Below, piece by piece: positions 15,035-23,172 of a stretch of DNA of 29,616 nt. Position numbers and translations under genes: made by a program. Below the pieces are notes generated by a model. It saw only the letters and a program-made list of their open reading frames with translations, was not told where the DNA came from and made no database searches. Source of the stretch: Christensenella sp. UBA4263 (GTDB lineage Bacteria > Bacillota > Clostridia > Christensenellales > Aristaeellaceae); assembly GCA_002395225.1 (NCBI GenBank), contig DGWH01000070.1:1-29616 (forward strand), written 5' to 3'. The number at the start of each line of letters is the position of its first letter. Position 1 is the first letter of the stretch.

Positions 15035-16663
15035 ATGAAGAAGCTCGTTTCGTTGCTGCTGACCCTCGTCATGCTGCTGAGCCTGGCCGTGATGGCCACG
15101 GCAGAGGATACCGGCATGGCTGCGTGGAAACCCTTTGAGGAACGCGTGAAGATCACGGTGCCGGTCTATGACCGCTCCAAGGTGGGCTATCCGGCGGTGG
15201 ACAACAACTACTGGACCCAGTGGGTTCAGAAGGAATTCGGCGACAAGTACAACATCGACGTGCAGTACGTGGCCATTCCCCGCGGGGATGTCATGACCAA
15301 GTACTCCATGCTGATTGCCGCCGGCGAGACGCCCACCATCATGATGGAATACGACTACCCGAAGGTCGCACAGTGGGCCAATGACGGCGCCATGACGGAG
15401 ATCAACCTGGAGGATTTCGCCAAGGTTGCCCCGACGTTCTATCAGGCGATGGTTGAGCACAATCAGCTGGGCTATACCGATATCAACGGCAAGACCTACT
15501 TTGTGCTGACCGAGCGTCCCTATTATGACACCACGTTCGCCTTTGCCAACTTCGTCCGCATGGACTGGCTGCGCAAGGTCGGCTATGATCATGTGCCCGA
15601 AAACTATGAGGAGCACAAGGACGCGATGAACAAGATCATCGAGGCCGGCCTGACCGACCAGCCCCTGGGTCTGGGCATCCCCACGGCTGCCTATATCGTG
15701 AACTTTGCGTTCCGTGATTTCCCGGTGGATGAAAAGGAATGGGTCATGCATTCCTCTCTGGGCACCCCCGGCTTCCCCTGGTATCCGACCAAGCGGCTCC
15801 TGAAGCGCTATAACGATGAGTATCATATGGGCTGGTATTCCAGCGAGTTCGATCTGGAGAAGAACAGCGGCGGACAGGGAACCGATATCCTCCAGACAGA
15901 CTTCATCAACGGCAAGACCTATCAGTACGGCGGTTACATCGCCAACAACATGGCCTGGCTGACGGCGTTCTATGAGAACAATCCGGACGCGGAACTGGCC
16001 ATTGCCAGCCCCTTCGGCGGCGTCGAGGAAGGCATCAACACCGGTGCCATCCGTGCGGACAACCCCTTCGGCATGATCGTGGGATTCTCCTCCCTGGCGA
16101 CCGAGGACCAGCTGAAAGCGGCCTGGATGCTGATGGAGTGGATGATCCAGCCGGATAACCTCTTTACCCTTGAGAACGGCATTGAAGGCGAAACCTATAA
16201 GCTGGGCGATGACGGACTGCCCGTGATGCTGGATTACACCGGCGAGCATATGCTCAACCACAACAACAACATCGACATGACCTGCCTCGTGCACGCCTCC
16301 AAGAAGGTCGGCACCATCGAGCAGACCATTGCCCAGATGAGCCCGGTGGGCCTGCCCCAGGACTTCACCGAGATGCTGATCAACAACTACTACAAGCTCC
16401 GTGAGCTGGCAGATGAAGGAAAGGCCTATCCGGATCCGGTCTTTGCCGTGGCCATCGAGAGCGAGTCTGAATACAGCGCCACCCTGCTCAGCCTCTGGCA
16501 GGAATATTTCGCCAAGCTGATCAAGTGCGATCCTGCTGAGTTCGATGCCCTCTTTGATCAGTACAGCCAGGAATTCCTGGATGCCGGCTATCAGGAGATC
16601 ATGGATGAGCGCCTTGAGGCCTATGAGGCTGGAAACACCACCAAGCTGCCCGCAGCAAAGTGA
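15035..16663 (+). CDS. ABC transporter extracellular solute-binding protein, LplA/LipO type (542 aa)
   Basis: Captures the sugar outside the cell and delivers it to the two upstream permeases. A good ribosome binding site (AAGGAGG) precedes the ATG. Residues 1-23 form a signal peptide (MKKLVSLLLTLVMLLSLAVMATA) with no lipobox cysteine, unusual because most Gram-positive binding proteins of this type are lipoproteins. The mature part carries large-SBP features such as AAGETPTIMMEYDYPKVAQW near 100 and many aromatic residues. Length is normal for the LplA group. The GH2 enzyme at the head of the operon suggests a uronic-acid-containing glycoside, but that is an inference from context. The gene ends 55 bp before a perfect hairpin terminator. 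Confidence 0.9.
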   Translation: MKKLVSLLLTLVMLLSLAVMATAEDTGMAAWKPFEERVKITVPVYDRSKVGYPAVDNNYWTQWVQKEFGDKYNIDVQYVAIPRGDVMTKYSMLIAAGETPTIMMEYDYPKVAQWANDGAMTEINLEDFAKVAPTFYQAMVEHNQLGYTDINGKTYFVLTERPYYDTTFAFANFVRMDWLRKVGYDHVPENYEEHKDAMNKIIEAGLTDQPLGLGIPTAAYIVNFAFRDFPVDEKEWVMHSSLGTPGFPWYPTKRLLKRYNDEYHMGWYSSEFDLEKNSGGQGTDILQTDFINGKTYQYGGYIANNMAWLTAFYENNPDAELAIASPFGGVEEGINTGAIRADNPFGMIVGFSSLATEDQLKAAWMLMEWMIQPDNLFTLENGIEGETYKLGDDGLPVMLDYTGEHMLNHNNNIDMTCLVHASKKVGTIEQTIAQMSPVGLPQDFTEMLINNYYKLRELADEGKAYPDPVFAVAIESESEYSATLLSLWQEYFAKLIKCDPAEFDALFDQYSQEFLDAGYQEIMDERLEAYEAGNTTKLPAAK

Positions 16664-16718
16664 TCCCGAAATCCGGCTGCTGAGACGGATGCGTTCCATC
16701 CGTGACCGGTGAACAAAG

Positions 16719-16747
16719 AACTGGCTCCCAAACGGGAGCCAGTTTTT
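16719..16747. terminator. shared terminator between the two facing ABC operons
   Basis: An 11-bp perfect stem, AACTGGCTCCC / GGGAGCCAGTT, with a 4-nt AAAC loop runs into a T tract on the plus strand. Reading minus, the stem is followed by CTTTGTTC, a weaker tract. It lies midway between the stops at 16663 and 16765, so one hairpin probably ends both operons. Confidence 0.88.
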
Positions 16748-16764
16748 CGTTTGCTCAGATTCTG

Positions 16765-18216
16765 TCATCGGTCAAGGACAAAGGCATCCAGCTGTTTCTG
16801 GATCTCTGCCTTCACCCGGTCCAGCCCGACCTCCCTGAGACGCGTGAGCAGTTCCGGGATCACCCGGTCAGGGTCAGAGGTGCCGGTATACAGTTCCCGG
16901 CGGTATTCCTCAATCACCTGGCGGATGGCCAGGACCTCAATCCCGATCTCCGTCAGGTCCGGGGTAAAGCCCATGACCGCAGAGGGTCTGGCCGACTGAT
17001 ACCGCTCCATGGCTTTTGTCCACTGGTCCGGATCGGTGGAAACGCCCGGAAACGCCGCGGCTTCCAGCGCCCCGAGGGTGTAGTGTCCCTGGGTATAGGC
17101 CTCCACGCCCATGTTGGTATTGCCGCGCTGGGTGCGTGTGACTGTTCCGTCCGGATTGCGTACATAGTGTTTCCCCTCTATGCCGTAACGGGCGGTTTCA
17201 CGATACCAGGGATCGGTATTCATCAGCTGGATCAGGGCCAGGGCCTCCCGCCAGTGTGGCGTAAAGCTGCTGACAGCGGTCATGGCTCCCCGTACGGAGG
17301 AAGTGCTGATATAGGGTCCGTCATAACGGGCAATATGGACCGGCTTTTGGATCGCGTTTGCCCAGATGGTTTCGGCGCCGAACCAGCCCTGGCCGCTCTG
17401 GACAACGCCGCCCTGGCTGCGGGGCATGGACTCGGTGACGGCCGCGTCCGGATTGATATACCCTTTCAGGTACCATTCGTGCATCTTGCGAAGACGGTTC
17501 GTAAAGGCCGGAATCTCCAGTGCGCTTTTGACGGTATAGACCTGGTCCGTTCCCTGGGCCTCCCAGTCAAGCCCGATGAGGGCATCAAAGACCAGCCAGT
17601 CGGCCAGTGCCATCCGCCAGGAAGTGAGACCGCCGTTGGCAAGCCGCAGGGGATAGTCGTGCGGGTGATCCTGTTTGTATGCCTCCAGATAGGGCTCGAT
17701 TTCCTCAAAGGGAATGTCGGTCGCTTTCGGGAAACCTTTTTCATGATAGAAGTAGTTTTCATCCAGAATCCAGAACACTTCATACGCGATGTCCTTCATG
17801 TGGGGAATCGCATAGATTTTATCCTGAATCTTCACGGCCTCCCACGCCTCATCCAGAACCGAGTCCCGCAGAGCCGGGTAAAGACTGAGGTCCCCGGTGA
17901 GGTCCCGGAACATCCCGGCCTGGACATTGGAGGCATAATCATTCCAGTAATCACTGGTAAAGGCGATATCAAAATACTCGCCGGTCTGGGAGACCAGTGC
18001 CAGCTGATTGGTGTCATAATACTTGAATGTACAGGTGACACCGATCTTTTCCGCTGAATAGGCATTCAGGGCCCGTTCCACCTCCGGCCAGTCCACCGGT
18101 GCCTCGCTGCTGGTCATAATCCACCAGGTCAGGTGAACCGGCTTTGTATCACCTGAGGCCGGACAAATGCCGGCCAGTGTGAACAGGAGACAAAGCAAAA
18201 TACAGATTCGTTTCAT
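16765..18216 (-). CDS. ABC transporter extracellular solute-binding protein (483 aa)
   Basis: Binding protein of the second importer. The N terminus MKRICILLCLLFTLAGICPASGD is a signal peptide. LAGIC resembles a lipobox but has Ile in the position before Cys where a small residue is expected, so lipidation is doubtful. The mature part has the large-SBP pattern (HLTWWIMTSSEAPVDWPEVE, YFDIAFTSDYWNDYA, IYAIPHMKD). It is recognisably of the same broad LipO/LplA type as the binding protein facing it, but divergent and about 60 residues shorter, so a different ligand is likely. Its ATG lies 9 bp after the upstream permease stop, with GGGGTGAG as ribosome binding site. Confidence 0.88.
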   Translation of the reverse strand: MKRICILLCLLFTLAGICPASGDTKPVHLTWWIMTSSEAPVDWPEVERALNAYSAEKIGVTCTFKYYDTNQLALVSQTGEYFDIAFTSDYWNDYASNVQAGMFRDLTGDLSLYPALRDSVLDEAWEAVKIQDKIYAIPHMKDIAYEVFWILDENYFYHEKGFPKATDIPFEEIEPYLEAYKQDHPHDYPLRLANGGLTSWRMALADWLVFDALIGLDWEAQGTDQVYTVKSALEIPAFTNRLRKMHEWYLKGYINPDAAVTESMPRSQGGVVQSGQGWFGAETIWANAIQKPVHIARYDGPYISTSSVRGAMTAVSSFTPHWREALALIQLMNTDPWYRETARYGIEGKHYVRNPDGTVTRTQRGNTNMGVEAYTQGHYTLGALEAAAFPGVSTDPDQWTKAMERYQSARPSAVMGFTPDLTEIGIEVLAIRQVIEEYRRELYTGTSDPDRVIPELLTRLREVGLDRVKAEIQKQLDAFVLDR

Positions 18217-18225
18217 CCTCTTTAC

Positions 18226-19179
18226 TCACCCCTTTATAGCGCCCACGGTCAGGCCGGATACAAAGTACCGCTGGAAAAACGGATAGGAAAACATGATGGG
18301 CACCACGGTAATGACCACGATGGCCATGCGCATGGTTTCCGTGGGCAGTTCCCCGCTCTGGGTGGAGGCGACCATGTCGCTGTTGGCCAGGAACTGGATG
18401 TTCTTTTCGATGTTAATCAGCACGTACTGCAGCGGAAAGAGCTCATGCCGGTGGCTCTCCAGATACAGACTGGCCTGATACCAGTCATTCCAGTATCCAA
18501 AGGAAAGAAAGAGCGCAATGGTTGCCAGAGAGGGCAGTGAAATGGGCAGAACCAGCTGCAGGAAGATCCGCAGCTGCCCGGCGCCGTCAATTTTCCCGGA
18601 TTCCACGATGCCCTCCGGAATGGAAATCCGGAAAAAGGTGGCCATAATCATGATGTAAAACGTGGAACAGGCCAGGGGCAGGATGATGGCGAAGTAGGAA
18701 TTCTTCAGGTGCAGAAGCTGGGCATTGACCACATAGGTGGCCAACAGACCGCCGTTGAAAATCATGGGGATAAACACGAAAACCGTGTAGAATTTCTTCA
18801 GACGGAAAAACGGCCGGGACAGGACATAGCCCATGGAGGAAATCAGCATAAGGCCCAGCAGCGTTCCGACAATGGTAATGCTCAGCGAATTCAGCATGGA
18901 ACGCAGCACCGTGGGGAACCCGTTGAAATCCCGCAGGTGCCAGATATACCGGTATGCCTCGGCCGACCATTCTGCCGGGACAAAGGAATAGCCGACCCGG
19001 GCGATGGAACTCTGGGAAGTGAAGGAAATAATAATGACAAAGATCACCGGAACCACGCACAGAACGGACAGCAGAATGAAGATAATGCTGTACAGCAGGT
19101 TGATGCCCGGGCGCAGTGCATTGAATCGCCGCAGACCGCTGGGCAGTTCCGAATGAAGATCATCTTTCTTTGCGGACAA
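18226..19179 (-). CDS. ABC sugar transporter permease, YtcP-like (317 aa)
   Basis: Membrane subunit of the second importer. The likely start is TTG at 19179, with GGAGGT 7 nt upstream. The frame extends five codons further, but that would place the ribosome binding site inside the gene. About six membrane helices are present, the first at about 25-50 (LLYSIIFILLSVLCVVPVIF). The EAA-type loop is degenerate: ESGKIDGAGQLRIFLQLVLP, with E-S-G where EAA is usual, while the conserved G is kept. The end FQRYFVSGLTVGAIKG is typical of the family. The binding-protein gene follows after 9 bp and the LplB-like permease lies 27 bp upstream. Confidence 0.9.
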   Translation of the reverse strand: MSAKKDDLHSELPSGLRRFNALRPGINLLYSIIFILLSVLCVVPVIFVIIISFTSQSSIARVGYSFVPAEWSAEAYRYIWHLRDFNGFPTVLRSMLNSLSITIVGTLLGLMLISSMGYVLSRPFFRLKKFYTVFVFIPMIFNGGLLATYVVNAQLLHLKNSYFAIILPLACSTFYIMIMATFFRISIPEGIVESGKIDGAGQLRIFLQLVLPISLPSLATIALFLSFGYWNDWYQASLYLESHRHELFPLQYVLINIEKNIQFLANSDMVASTQSGELPTETMRMAIVVITVVPIMFSYPFFQRYFVSGLTVGAIKG

Positions 19180-19206
19180 GATTCTTACCTCCAATCCGTT
19201 CTTATC

Positions 19207-20157
19207 TCAGAACAGGGCGTTGTCCCGGTCCAGCTTGCGCACAACACCGTTGGCCAGCAGCATCATGACGAGGCCGAGGACGGACTGAAGGGCACCGGCA
19301 GCCGAAATATAGCCGAAAACCGGACGGGAATTGTTAAAAATGGAATTGTAAACATAGACATCCAGTGTCATATAGACGCTGGTCAGGGAACTGGAATTTC
19401 GGGTGGTCCGGTAGAACAGACCAAAGTCGGAATTGAAGATTTTGCCGGCAGCCAGAATGAACATCATGACGATGACGGGCTTGAGCATCGGCAGGGTAAT
19501 ATGCCGGGTCTGCTGCCATTTTCCGGCGCCGTCGATCATGGCGGCTTCGTACATTTCCGTATCGATTCCGTTGATGGAGGAGAGATAGATGACCATACTG
19601 TACCCGATGGTTTTCCAGAGGTGAAGACCGATCAGGAACCAGGGCCAGTATCCGGCCGCCTCACTCTGATACCAGCTGACCGGCGCGGCGCCCAGTGCGG
19701 TCAGGAACCGGTTGATGAGGCCGTGATCGGTGGAAAGGAAGGCGAAGACGAAGTAGCCGACCACAATCCAGCTCAGGAAATGAGGGAGAAACATGGCGGT
19801 CTGTGCGACTTTGGCCAGCATCCGGGAACGCAGGTTTCGCATCATCACGGCCAGGGAAACCGGAACCAGGATGTCCAGCAGGATGAACAGCAGATTATAC
19901 CCGATGGTATTTCGGAACATGGCGATGGTAATATCCCGGTTGTTGGCAAACAGAAAGCGGAAATTTTCAAAGCCGTTCCATTGGCTGTTGAAGAAAAGGC
20001 TGTACAGAAAGCCTTTCCCCGGAGCTACCTGATAGTGCTTAAAGGCGATAATCAGCCCGAACATGGGCAGGTAGCAGAACAGCACAAACCAGATGACGGT
20101 GGGGAGGGAAAGAAGAATTAACTGTTGGTCATCCTTGCTCCACTTGTGCTTTTTCAT
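19207..20157 (-). CDS. ABC sugar transporter permease, LplB-like (316 aa)
   Basis: First gene of the second ABC operon. Six membrane helices are likely, starting near residue 12 (LILLSLPTVIWFVLFCYLPM). The EAA loop is EAAMIDGAGKWQQTRHITLP, and the C terminus VVRKLDRDNALF is typical of LplB proteins. AAAGGAGGAT precedes the ATG by about 12 nt. The leader of almost 290 nt carries hairpin pair B, and a promoter is visible at 20453-20481. Gene order lplB-ytcP-binding protein mirrors the facing operon, but without a hydrolase. Confidence 0.92.
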   Translation of the reverse strand: MKKHKWSKDDQQLILLSLPTVIWFVLFCYLPMFGLIIAFKHYQVAPGKGFLYSLFFNSQWNGFENFRFLFANNRDITIAMFRNTIGYNLLFILLDILVPVSLAVMMRNLRSRMLAKVAQTAMFLPHFLSWIVVGYFVFAFLSTDHGLINRFLTALGAAPVSWYQSEAAGYWPWFLIGLHLWKTIGYSMVIYLSSINGIDTEMYEAAMIDGAGKWQQTRHITLPMLKPVIVMMFILAAGKIFNSDFGLFYRTTRNSSSLTSVYMTLDVYVYNSIFNNSRPVFGYISAAGALQSVLGLVMMLLANGVVRKLDRDNALF

Positions 20158-20192
20158 TGTTGGTGTCAGATCCTCCTTTTAGCAGTGACTAA

Positions 20193-20368
20193 GTCTTCGG
20201 CGCCGTGGCATTTCCGGTGCTCATACTTGACAAACTGCCGCTGTGGCGGCAGGCCCTCTTCTCAATGAACCGCAGCCCGGTCCTTCGGCACCGTGGCATT
20301 TCCGGTGCTCATATTTGACAAACTGCCGCTGTGCGGCAGGCCCACTTCTTAATGAACCGCAGCCCGGC
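20193..20368 (-). repeat. twin hairpin leader element, pair B (two 88-bp direct repeats)
   Basis: Two 88-bp copies (20193-20280, 20281-20368) lie upstream of the minus-strand permease gene, pointing the same way as that gene. Read on the minus strand, each has GGCC then CTGCCGC-loop-GCGGCAG and TTTGTCAARTATGAGCACCG. The loop is ACA in the far copy and CACA in the near copy. The near hairpin ends 77 nt before the permease ATG. A diverged tail-like segment further upstream, near 20432-20446, resembles the tail of the other pairs. Confidence 0.85.
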
Positions 20369-20452
20369 CTTTTCGGTGGTGGTCCTTGTACCTGTTTTCT
20401 TTCTGCGGGATGCCGGACAAATCATGAGTTATCCTGAGCGCTCTGTCAGAAA

Positions 20453-20481
20453 ATGATAGCATGCAGCCGAACAAAAAACAA
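20453..20481 (-). promoter_or_regulatory. promoter of the second ABC operon
   Basis: On the minus strand TTGTTT (20481-20476) and TATCAT (20458-20453) are 17 bp apart. Transcription would start near 20446, so both pair B hairpins would lie in the leader RNA. The rest of 20482-20623 holds no recognisable gene. Confidence 0.6.
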
Positions 20482-20623
20482 CTGCCGCCGGGCCGATGAT
20501 GGGATTATACGGAGGTTCGCGTTTAAAAGAATAGAGCCGGATTCCGGGGAAACCGGCCATTCATCGGGGCGGTTCCTGTCTGATTATTGGCTGCTTTTCT
20601 TGTGGAAATCAACTAAATTATGG

Positions 20624-20652
20624 TTGAGAATGCGTCCGACATTTGATACAAT
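20624..20652 (+). promoter_or_regulatory. promoter of the M48-like membrane protein gene
   Basis: TTGAGA (20624-20629) and TACAAT (20647-20652) are spaced 17 bp, each close to the sigma-A consensus. The start codon follows about 80 nt downstream, with AAGGAG as ribosome binding site. No hairpin element of the family is present in this leader. Confidence 0.7.
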
Positions 20653-20737
20653 GCAAGAGAACAACCCGTTCTGAATGAAATTGAGTGATATGCCGGGAGA
20701 GAACGGAGCGAACGCATAACACCGGAAGGAGCCGAAC

Positions 20738-21691
20738 ATGCAGAATCAACAAAGTACCCCCGTAACCAGATCAGAGGCAGAGGAAATGGCCCGCCGCGCC
20801 AGGCATCCCGCGGAGCGCATCCTGTCAATCCTGTCCATCCTTCTGACCGTAGGAATTCTTGTGTTCCTTATCTGGATTATTGCATTCAGCGGCAGGACGG
20901 AAGCTGAACAAACTTTATTTGCGTCTCAACTGGCTGAATATCTGGATATAGATGAACCTTCAGCCATTGTTCTGGTAAAGAGCGGTGCCTGGGGTGTTCT
21001 TATCATTTACGTGATTATCTATGTCCGCTACTGGCTGGCTTTATTCAATGAGCAAAACAGAGCCGACAGTGAGGACCTGACCTGCAGTGATCTTATCTCG
21101 GATGAACCGAAGAAAATCATGGAACAGTATGCGAATATCCTGGGAATGAAGAAGCTGCCGGTGTTATTTTTTTCGGATCACGGTGAGCGCGTGACGATTG
21201 GAAATGTTGTTACCTATGGGAAAAAATACATGGTTCTTTCCACCTTCCTGAATCTGGAGAGGAAAGTAGATGAACGGCTGCCGAACCTTCGTTTCAGGCT
21301 GGCAACCAAGATGGGGAACATTTATATGGGCTATAACAACATTCTGTTCCAGGTGCTGACGCTGCCGGGACGAATGATTCCCATCTTTAAGAATTTCTAT
21401 ATCAAATCCCTGGTTTACAGTTCGGACCGTATGGCACTTGAAATTCTGGCCAAAGATACAACGTGTGCCGTCAGCAGCGAGGAAGTTGCCAGATTTCTGT
21501 TTTTACGGGGATTTGATGAAATGGTACATCCCATCATGAATGTCGAACAGGCAATGAAGAACCGGGAAGAGCGCTTTAATAAGCAGGGACGTTTTGATAA
21601 AGCCTTACTGCGGCTTACCTCCGAAGAGCCCCCTATGATGGATCGGATCAGTGCAGTACGGGATACCTCCAAATACGGCCCGCTGATTTAA
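20738..21691 (+). CDS. membrane protein resembling M48 peptidase but without zinc ligands (317 aa)
   Basis: Function unknown. Two membrane helices are clear, at about 29-50 (ILSILSILLTVGILVFLIWI) and 80-103 (VKSGAWGVLIIYVIIYVRYW), with a further hydrophobic stretch near 203-220. The soluble part follows the M48 (HtpX/Ste24-like) plan: a PVLFFSD strand, a KKYMVLSTFL strand, then RFRLATKMGNIYMGY where active members have AxAHELGHIxxGH, and VYSSDRMALEI where they have YxADRxAL. So the HExxH motif is replaced by TKMGN (190-194) and the third ligand Glu by Ser (229). It cannot be a zinc protease as written. A scaffold or regulatory pseudoenzyme is plausible. The family match is by pattern only and could be wrong. 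It is a single gene with its own promoter, and a terminator follows inside the antisense of the TetR gene. Confidence 0.7.
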   Translation: MQNQQSTPVTRSEAEEMARRARHPAERILSILSILLTVGILVFLIWIIAFSGRTEAEQTLFASQLAEYLDIDEPSAIVLVKSGAWGVLIIYVIIYVRYWLALFNEQNRADSEDLTCSDLISDEPKKIMEQYANILGMKKLPVLFFSDHGERVTIGNVVTYGKKYMVLSTFLNLERKVDERLPNLRFRLATKMGNIYMGYNNILFQVLTLPGRMIPIFKNFYIKSLVYSSDRMALEILAKDTTCAVSSEEVARFLFLRGFDEMVHPIMNVEQAMKNREERFNKQGRFDKALLRLTSEEPPMMDRISAVRDTSKYGPLI

Positions 21692-21716
21692 CCGGACGCA
21701 CCGGCGCCGACGATTC

Positions 21717-22304
21717 TCAGCTCCGCCAGCCCCATACGGGGGCGAGCGGATTGAAGCCCTTGCAAATCAGCTGATTGCTCAGCTCGATGACCTCCTCTAC
21801 GGAGGTCTTTTTTCCGTCCTTTACCCACTGCTTGTAGATCTCCACGATCGTGTACTGAACATAGACGATCAGGATATGCTGCTGCCATTCGGGGATGTTG
21901 TTGAACCAGGCACTCTTTTGCCAGGTGGCGGCATTGACCCGGTCGATCATCCTGTTCCGGATCGTCAGATAGCCTGAGGCACAGGTGATTTTCTCGTACA
22001 TTTCACCTTTACCGATGGAATAGCGAAAGAACGCTTCGTTTACCTTGTCCAGCTCCTCCGGCAGATGGTAATGGGAGATCATGTCAATGTATTCGGAGGA
22101 GATCTCCATCTGTACCTCCAGCAGGAGGTCATCCATGGTGGGATAGTAGCGGTAGAAGGTTTTCTTGTTGATCCGCGCCCGTTCGCACAGCTCCTTTACG
22201 GTCATCTCGGGATAGTCCATTTCGAGAATCATCTGCTCAAAGGCCGTGCGGATTGCCGAGATGGTTTTCTGCACCCGCAGATCTTCTGTTCCTGTCAGTT
22301 TCAT
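21717..22304 (-). CDS. TetR/AcrR-family transcriptional regulator (195 aa)
   Basis: DNA-binding repressor or activator, likely of the divergent redox operon. The ATG at 22304 has GGAGG 5 nt upstream; a TTG four codons earlier is less likely. The N-terminal helix-turn-helix is clear: ISAIRTAFEQMILEM, then MTVKELCERARINKKTFYRY (about 34-53). The C-terminal ligand/dimer domain (IPEWQQHILIVYVQYTIVEI) is of the type found in many clostridial TetR proteins. The gene is back to back with the flavodoxin gene. Three GTGAC half-sites lie in the shared intergenic region (22344, 22371 and, inverted, 22410), with the last two flanking the flavodoxin promoter. Which if any it binds is unknown. Confidence 0.9.
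   Translation of the reverse strand: MKLTGTEDLRVQKTISAIRTAFEQMILEMDYPEMTVKELCERARINKKTFYRYYPTMDDLLLEVQMEISSEYIDMISHYHLPEELDKVNEAFFRYSIGKGEMYEKITCASGYLTIRNRMIDRVNAATWQKSAWFNNIPEWQQHILIVYVQYTIVEIYKQWVKDGKKTSVEEVIELSNQLICKGFNPLAPVWGWRS
21789..21813 (+). terminator. intrinsic terminator inside the antisense of the TetR gene
   Basis: GACCTCC-TCTAC-GGAGGTC is a 7-bp perfect stem with a 5-nt loop, followed directly by six T on the plus strand. It lies 98 bp after the stop of the M48-like gene, within the 3' coding part of the convergent TetR gene. It probably terminates the plus-strand transcript, leaving about 100 bp of overlap between the two mRNAs. Confidence 0.75.
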
Positions 22305-22377
22305 CCGGTCCTCCAAACTTTATGCAACCATTTTCGCAAAAGGGTGACATAAGGGGTCTTTTTTGGAAAAGTGACCA

Positions 22378-22406
22378 TTGTTTCAGCTTTACCCGTTCAT
22401 TATAAT
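22378..22406 (+). promoter_or_regulatory. sigma-A promoter of the redox operon
   Basis: TTGTTT (22378-22383) and a perfect TATAAT (22401-22406) are 17 bp apart. The start near 22413 gives a leader of about 185 nt carrying hairpin pair D. GTGAC at 22371 and GTCAC at 22410 flank the promoter and are candidate regulator half-sites. Confidence 0.8.
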
Positions 22407-22443
22407 CGTGTCACAAGAATAAAGCAACCCGAGTTGCCTGAAA

Positions 22444-22590
22444 GGGCTCGATGCGAAGCATCGATTTGCCGGGGATGAGCACTGGTAAGTGCAGGTGCCG
22501 AAAGACCCGGCTGCGAGCAGTGAAAAAGGGCTTCGATGCGAAGCATCGATTCGCCGGGGATGAGTATCGGTGGTAAAGACTGAGGAGGAA
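22444..22590 (+). repeat. twin hairpin leader element, pair D
   Basis: Two hairpins, TCGATGC-GAA-GCATCGA at 22448-22464 and 22533-22549, are 85 bp apart. Both are followed by TTYGCCGGGGATGAG and a YGGT-containing tail. The stem sequence differs from pairs A to C, but stem length (7 bp), loop size (3 nt) and tandem arrangement match. The second copy runs into the AGGAGG site of the flavodoxin gene, its hairpin ending 47 nt before the ATG. Confidence 0.8.
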
Positions 22591-22596
22591 AAAACA

Positions 22597-23130
22597 ATGG
22601 CAAACCTGATTCTGTACTATTCCCGCAAGGGTGAAAACTATGTGAACGGCAGCATCCAGACGATTTCAAAAGGAAACACCGAACGCGTGGCGGAATTCAT
22701 TCAGAAGGCGGTGGGCGGTGATCTGTTTGAGGTGGAGCCGGTCAGGAATTATTCCGCGTCTTACATGACCTGCATCAAGGAAGCGCAGGCGGAGCAACGT
22801 GCGGGTGAGCGCCCTGCTGTGAAGAGGATGCCGGAAAATCTGGAGGACTATGACACTATCTTCATTGGCTATCCCAACTGGTGGGGGACAATGCCGATGT
22901 TCATGTTCACGGTGCTGGATGCCTTTGACTGGACGGGCAAAACAATCGTGCCTTTCTGCACCAACGAGGGCAGCGGTCTGGGTGTGAGCGTACAGGATAT
23001 AAAGAATTCCTGCCCAGGCGCAGCGGTGCTGCCAGGTCTCAGTATCCATGGCGGCAGCGCGGCCAATTCCGAGAAGCAGGTGAAAGCCTGGTGTGAATCG
23101 TCCTTAAAGCTTCTTCGTGAGAAACACTAA
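22597..23130 (+). CDS. flavodoxin-family protein (177 aa)
   Basis: FMN-binding electron carrier or NAD(P)H-dependent reductase partner in the cytoplasm. The ATG at 22597 follows TGAGGAGG at good spacing. The N terminus LILYYSRKGENY begins with a strand and phosphate-binding loop of the flavodoxin type, but the loop is interrupted by an insertion before KGNTERVAEF. The middle has DTIFIGYPNWWGTMPMFMFT, whose GYPNWW is typical of this group. The segment TIVPFCTNEGSGLGVS is also family-typical. First gene of a five-gene redox operon and related to the third gene, which has the same layout plus a signal peptide. Confidence 0.9.
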   Translation: MANLILYYSRKGENYVNGSIQTISKGNTERVAEFIQKAVGGDLFEVEPVRNYSASYMTCIKEAQAEQRAGERPAVKRMPENLEDYDTIFIGYPNWWGTMPMFMFTVLDAFDWTGKTIVPFCTNEGSGLGVSVQDIKNSCPGAAVLPGLSIHGGSAANSEKQVKAWCESSLKLLREKH

Positions 23131-23172
23131 ACGCAGATTCTGCAAAGACCTGTAAAATGAGGAGAAACCGTC

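Noticed and set aside
15029..16768. 579-codon minus-strand frame opposite the first binding-protein gene, with similar frames at 11919-13025 and 14170-15156
   Set aside because: Each lies opposite a well-recognised gene, has no starting signal and shows no known domain.
18709..20121. 470-codon plus-strand frame opposite the two minus-strand permeases, and 451 codons at 16702
   Set aside because: Composition dominated by Gln, His, Gly and Asp, typical of the antisense of membrane-protein genes; the minus-strand permeases are certain.
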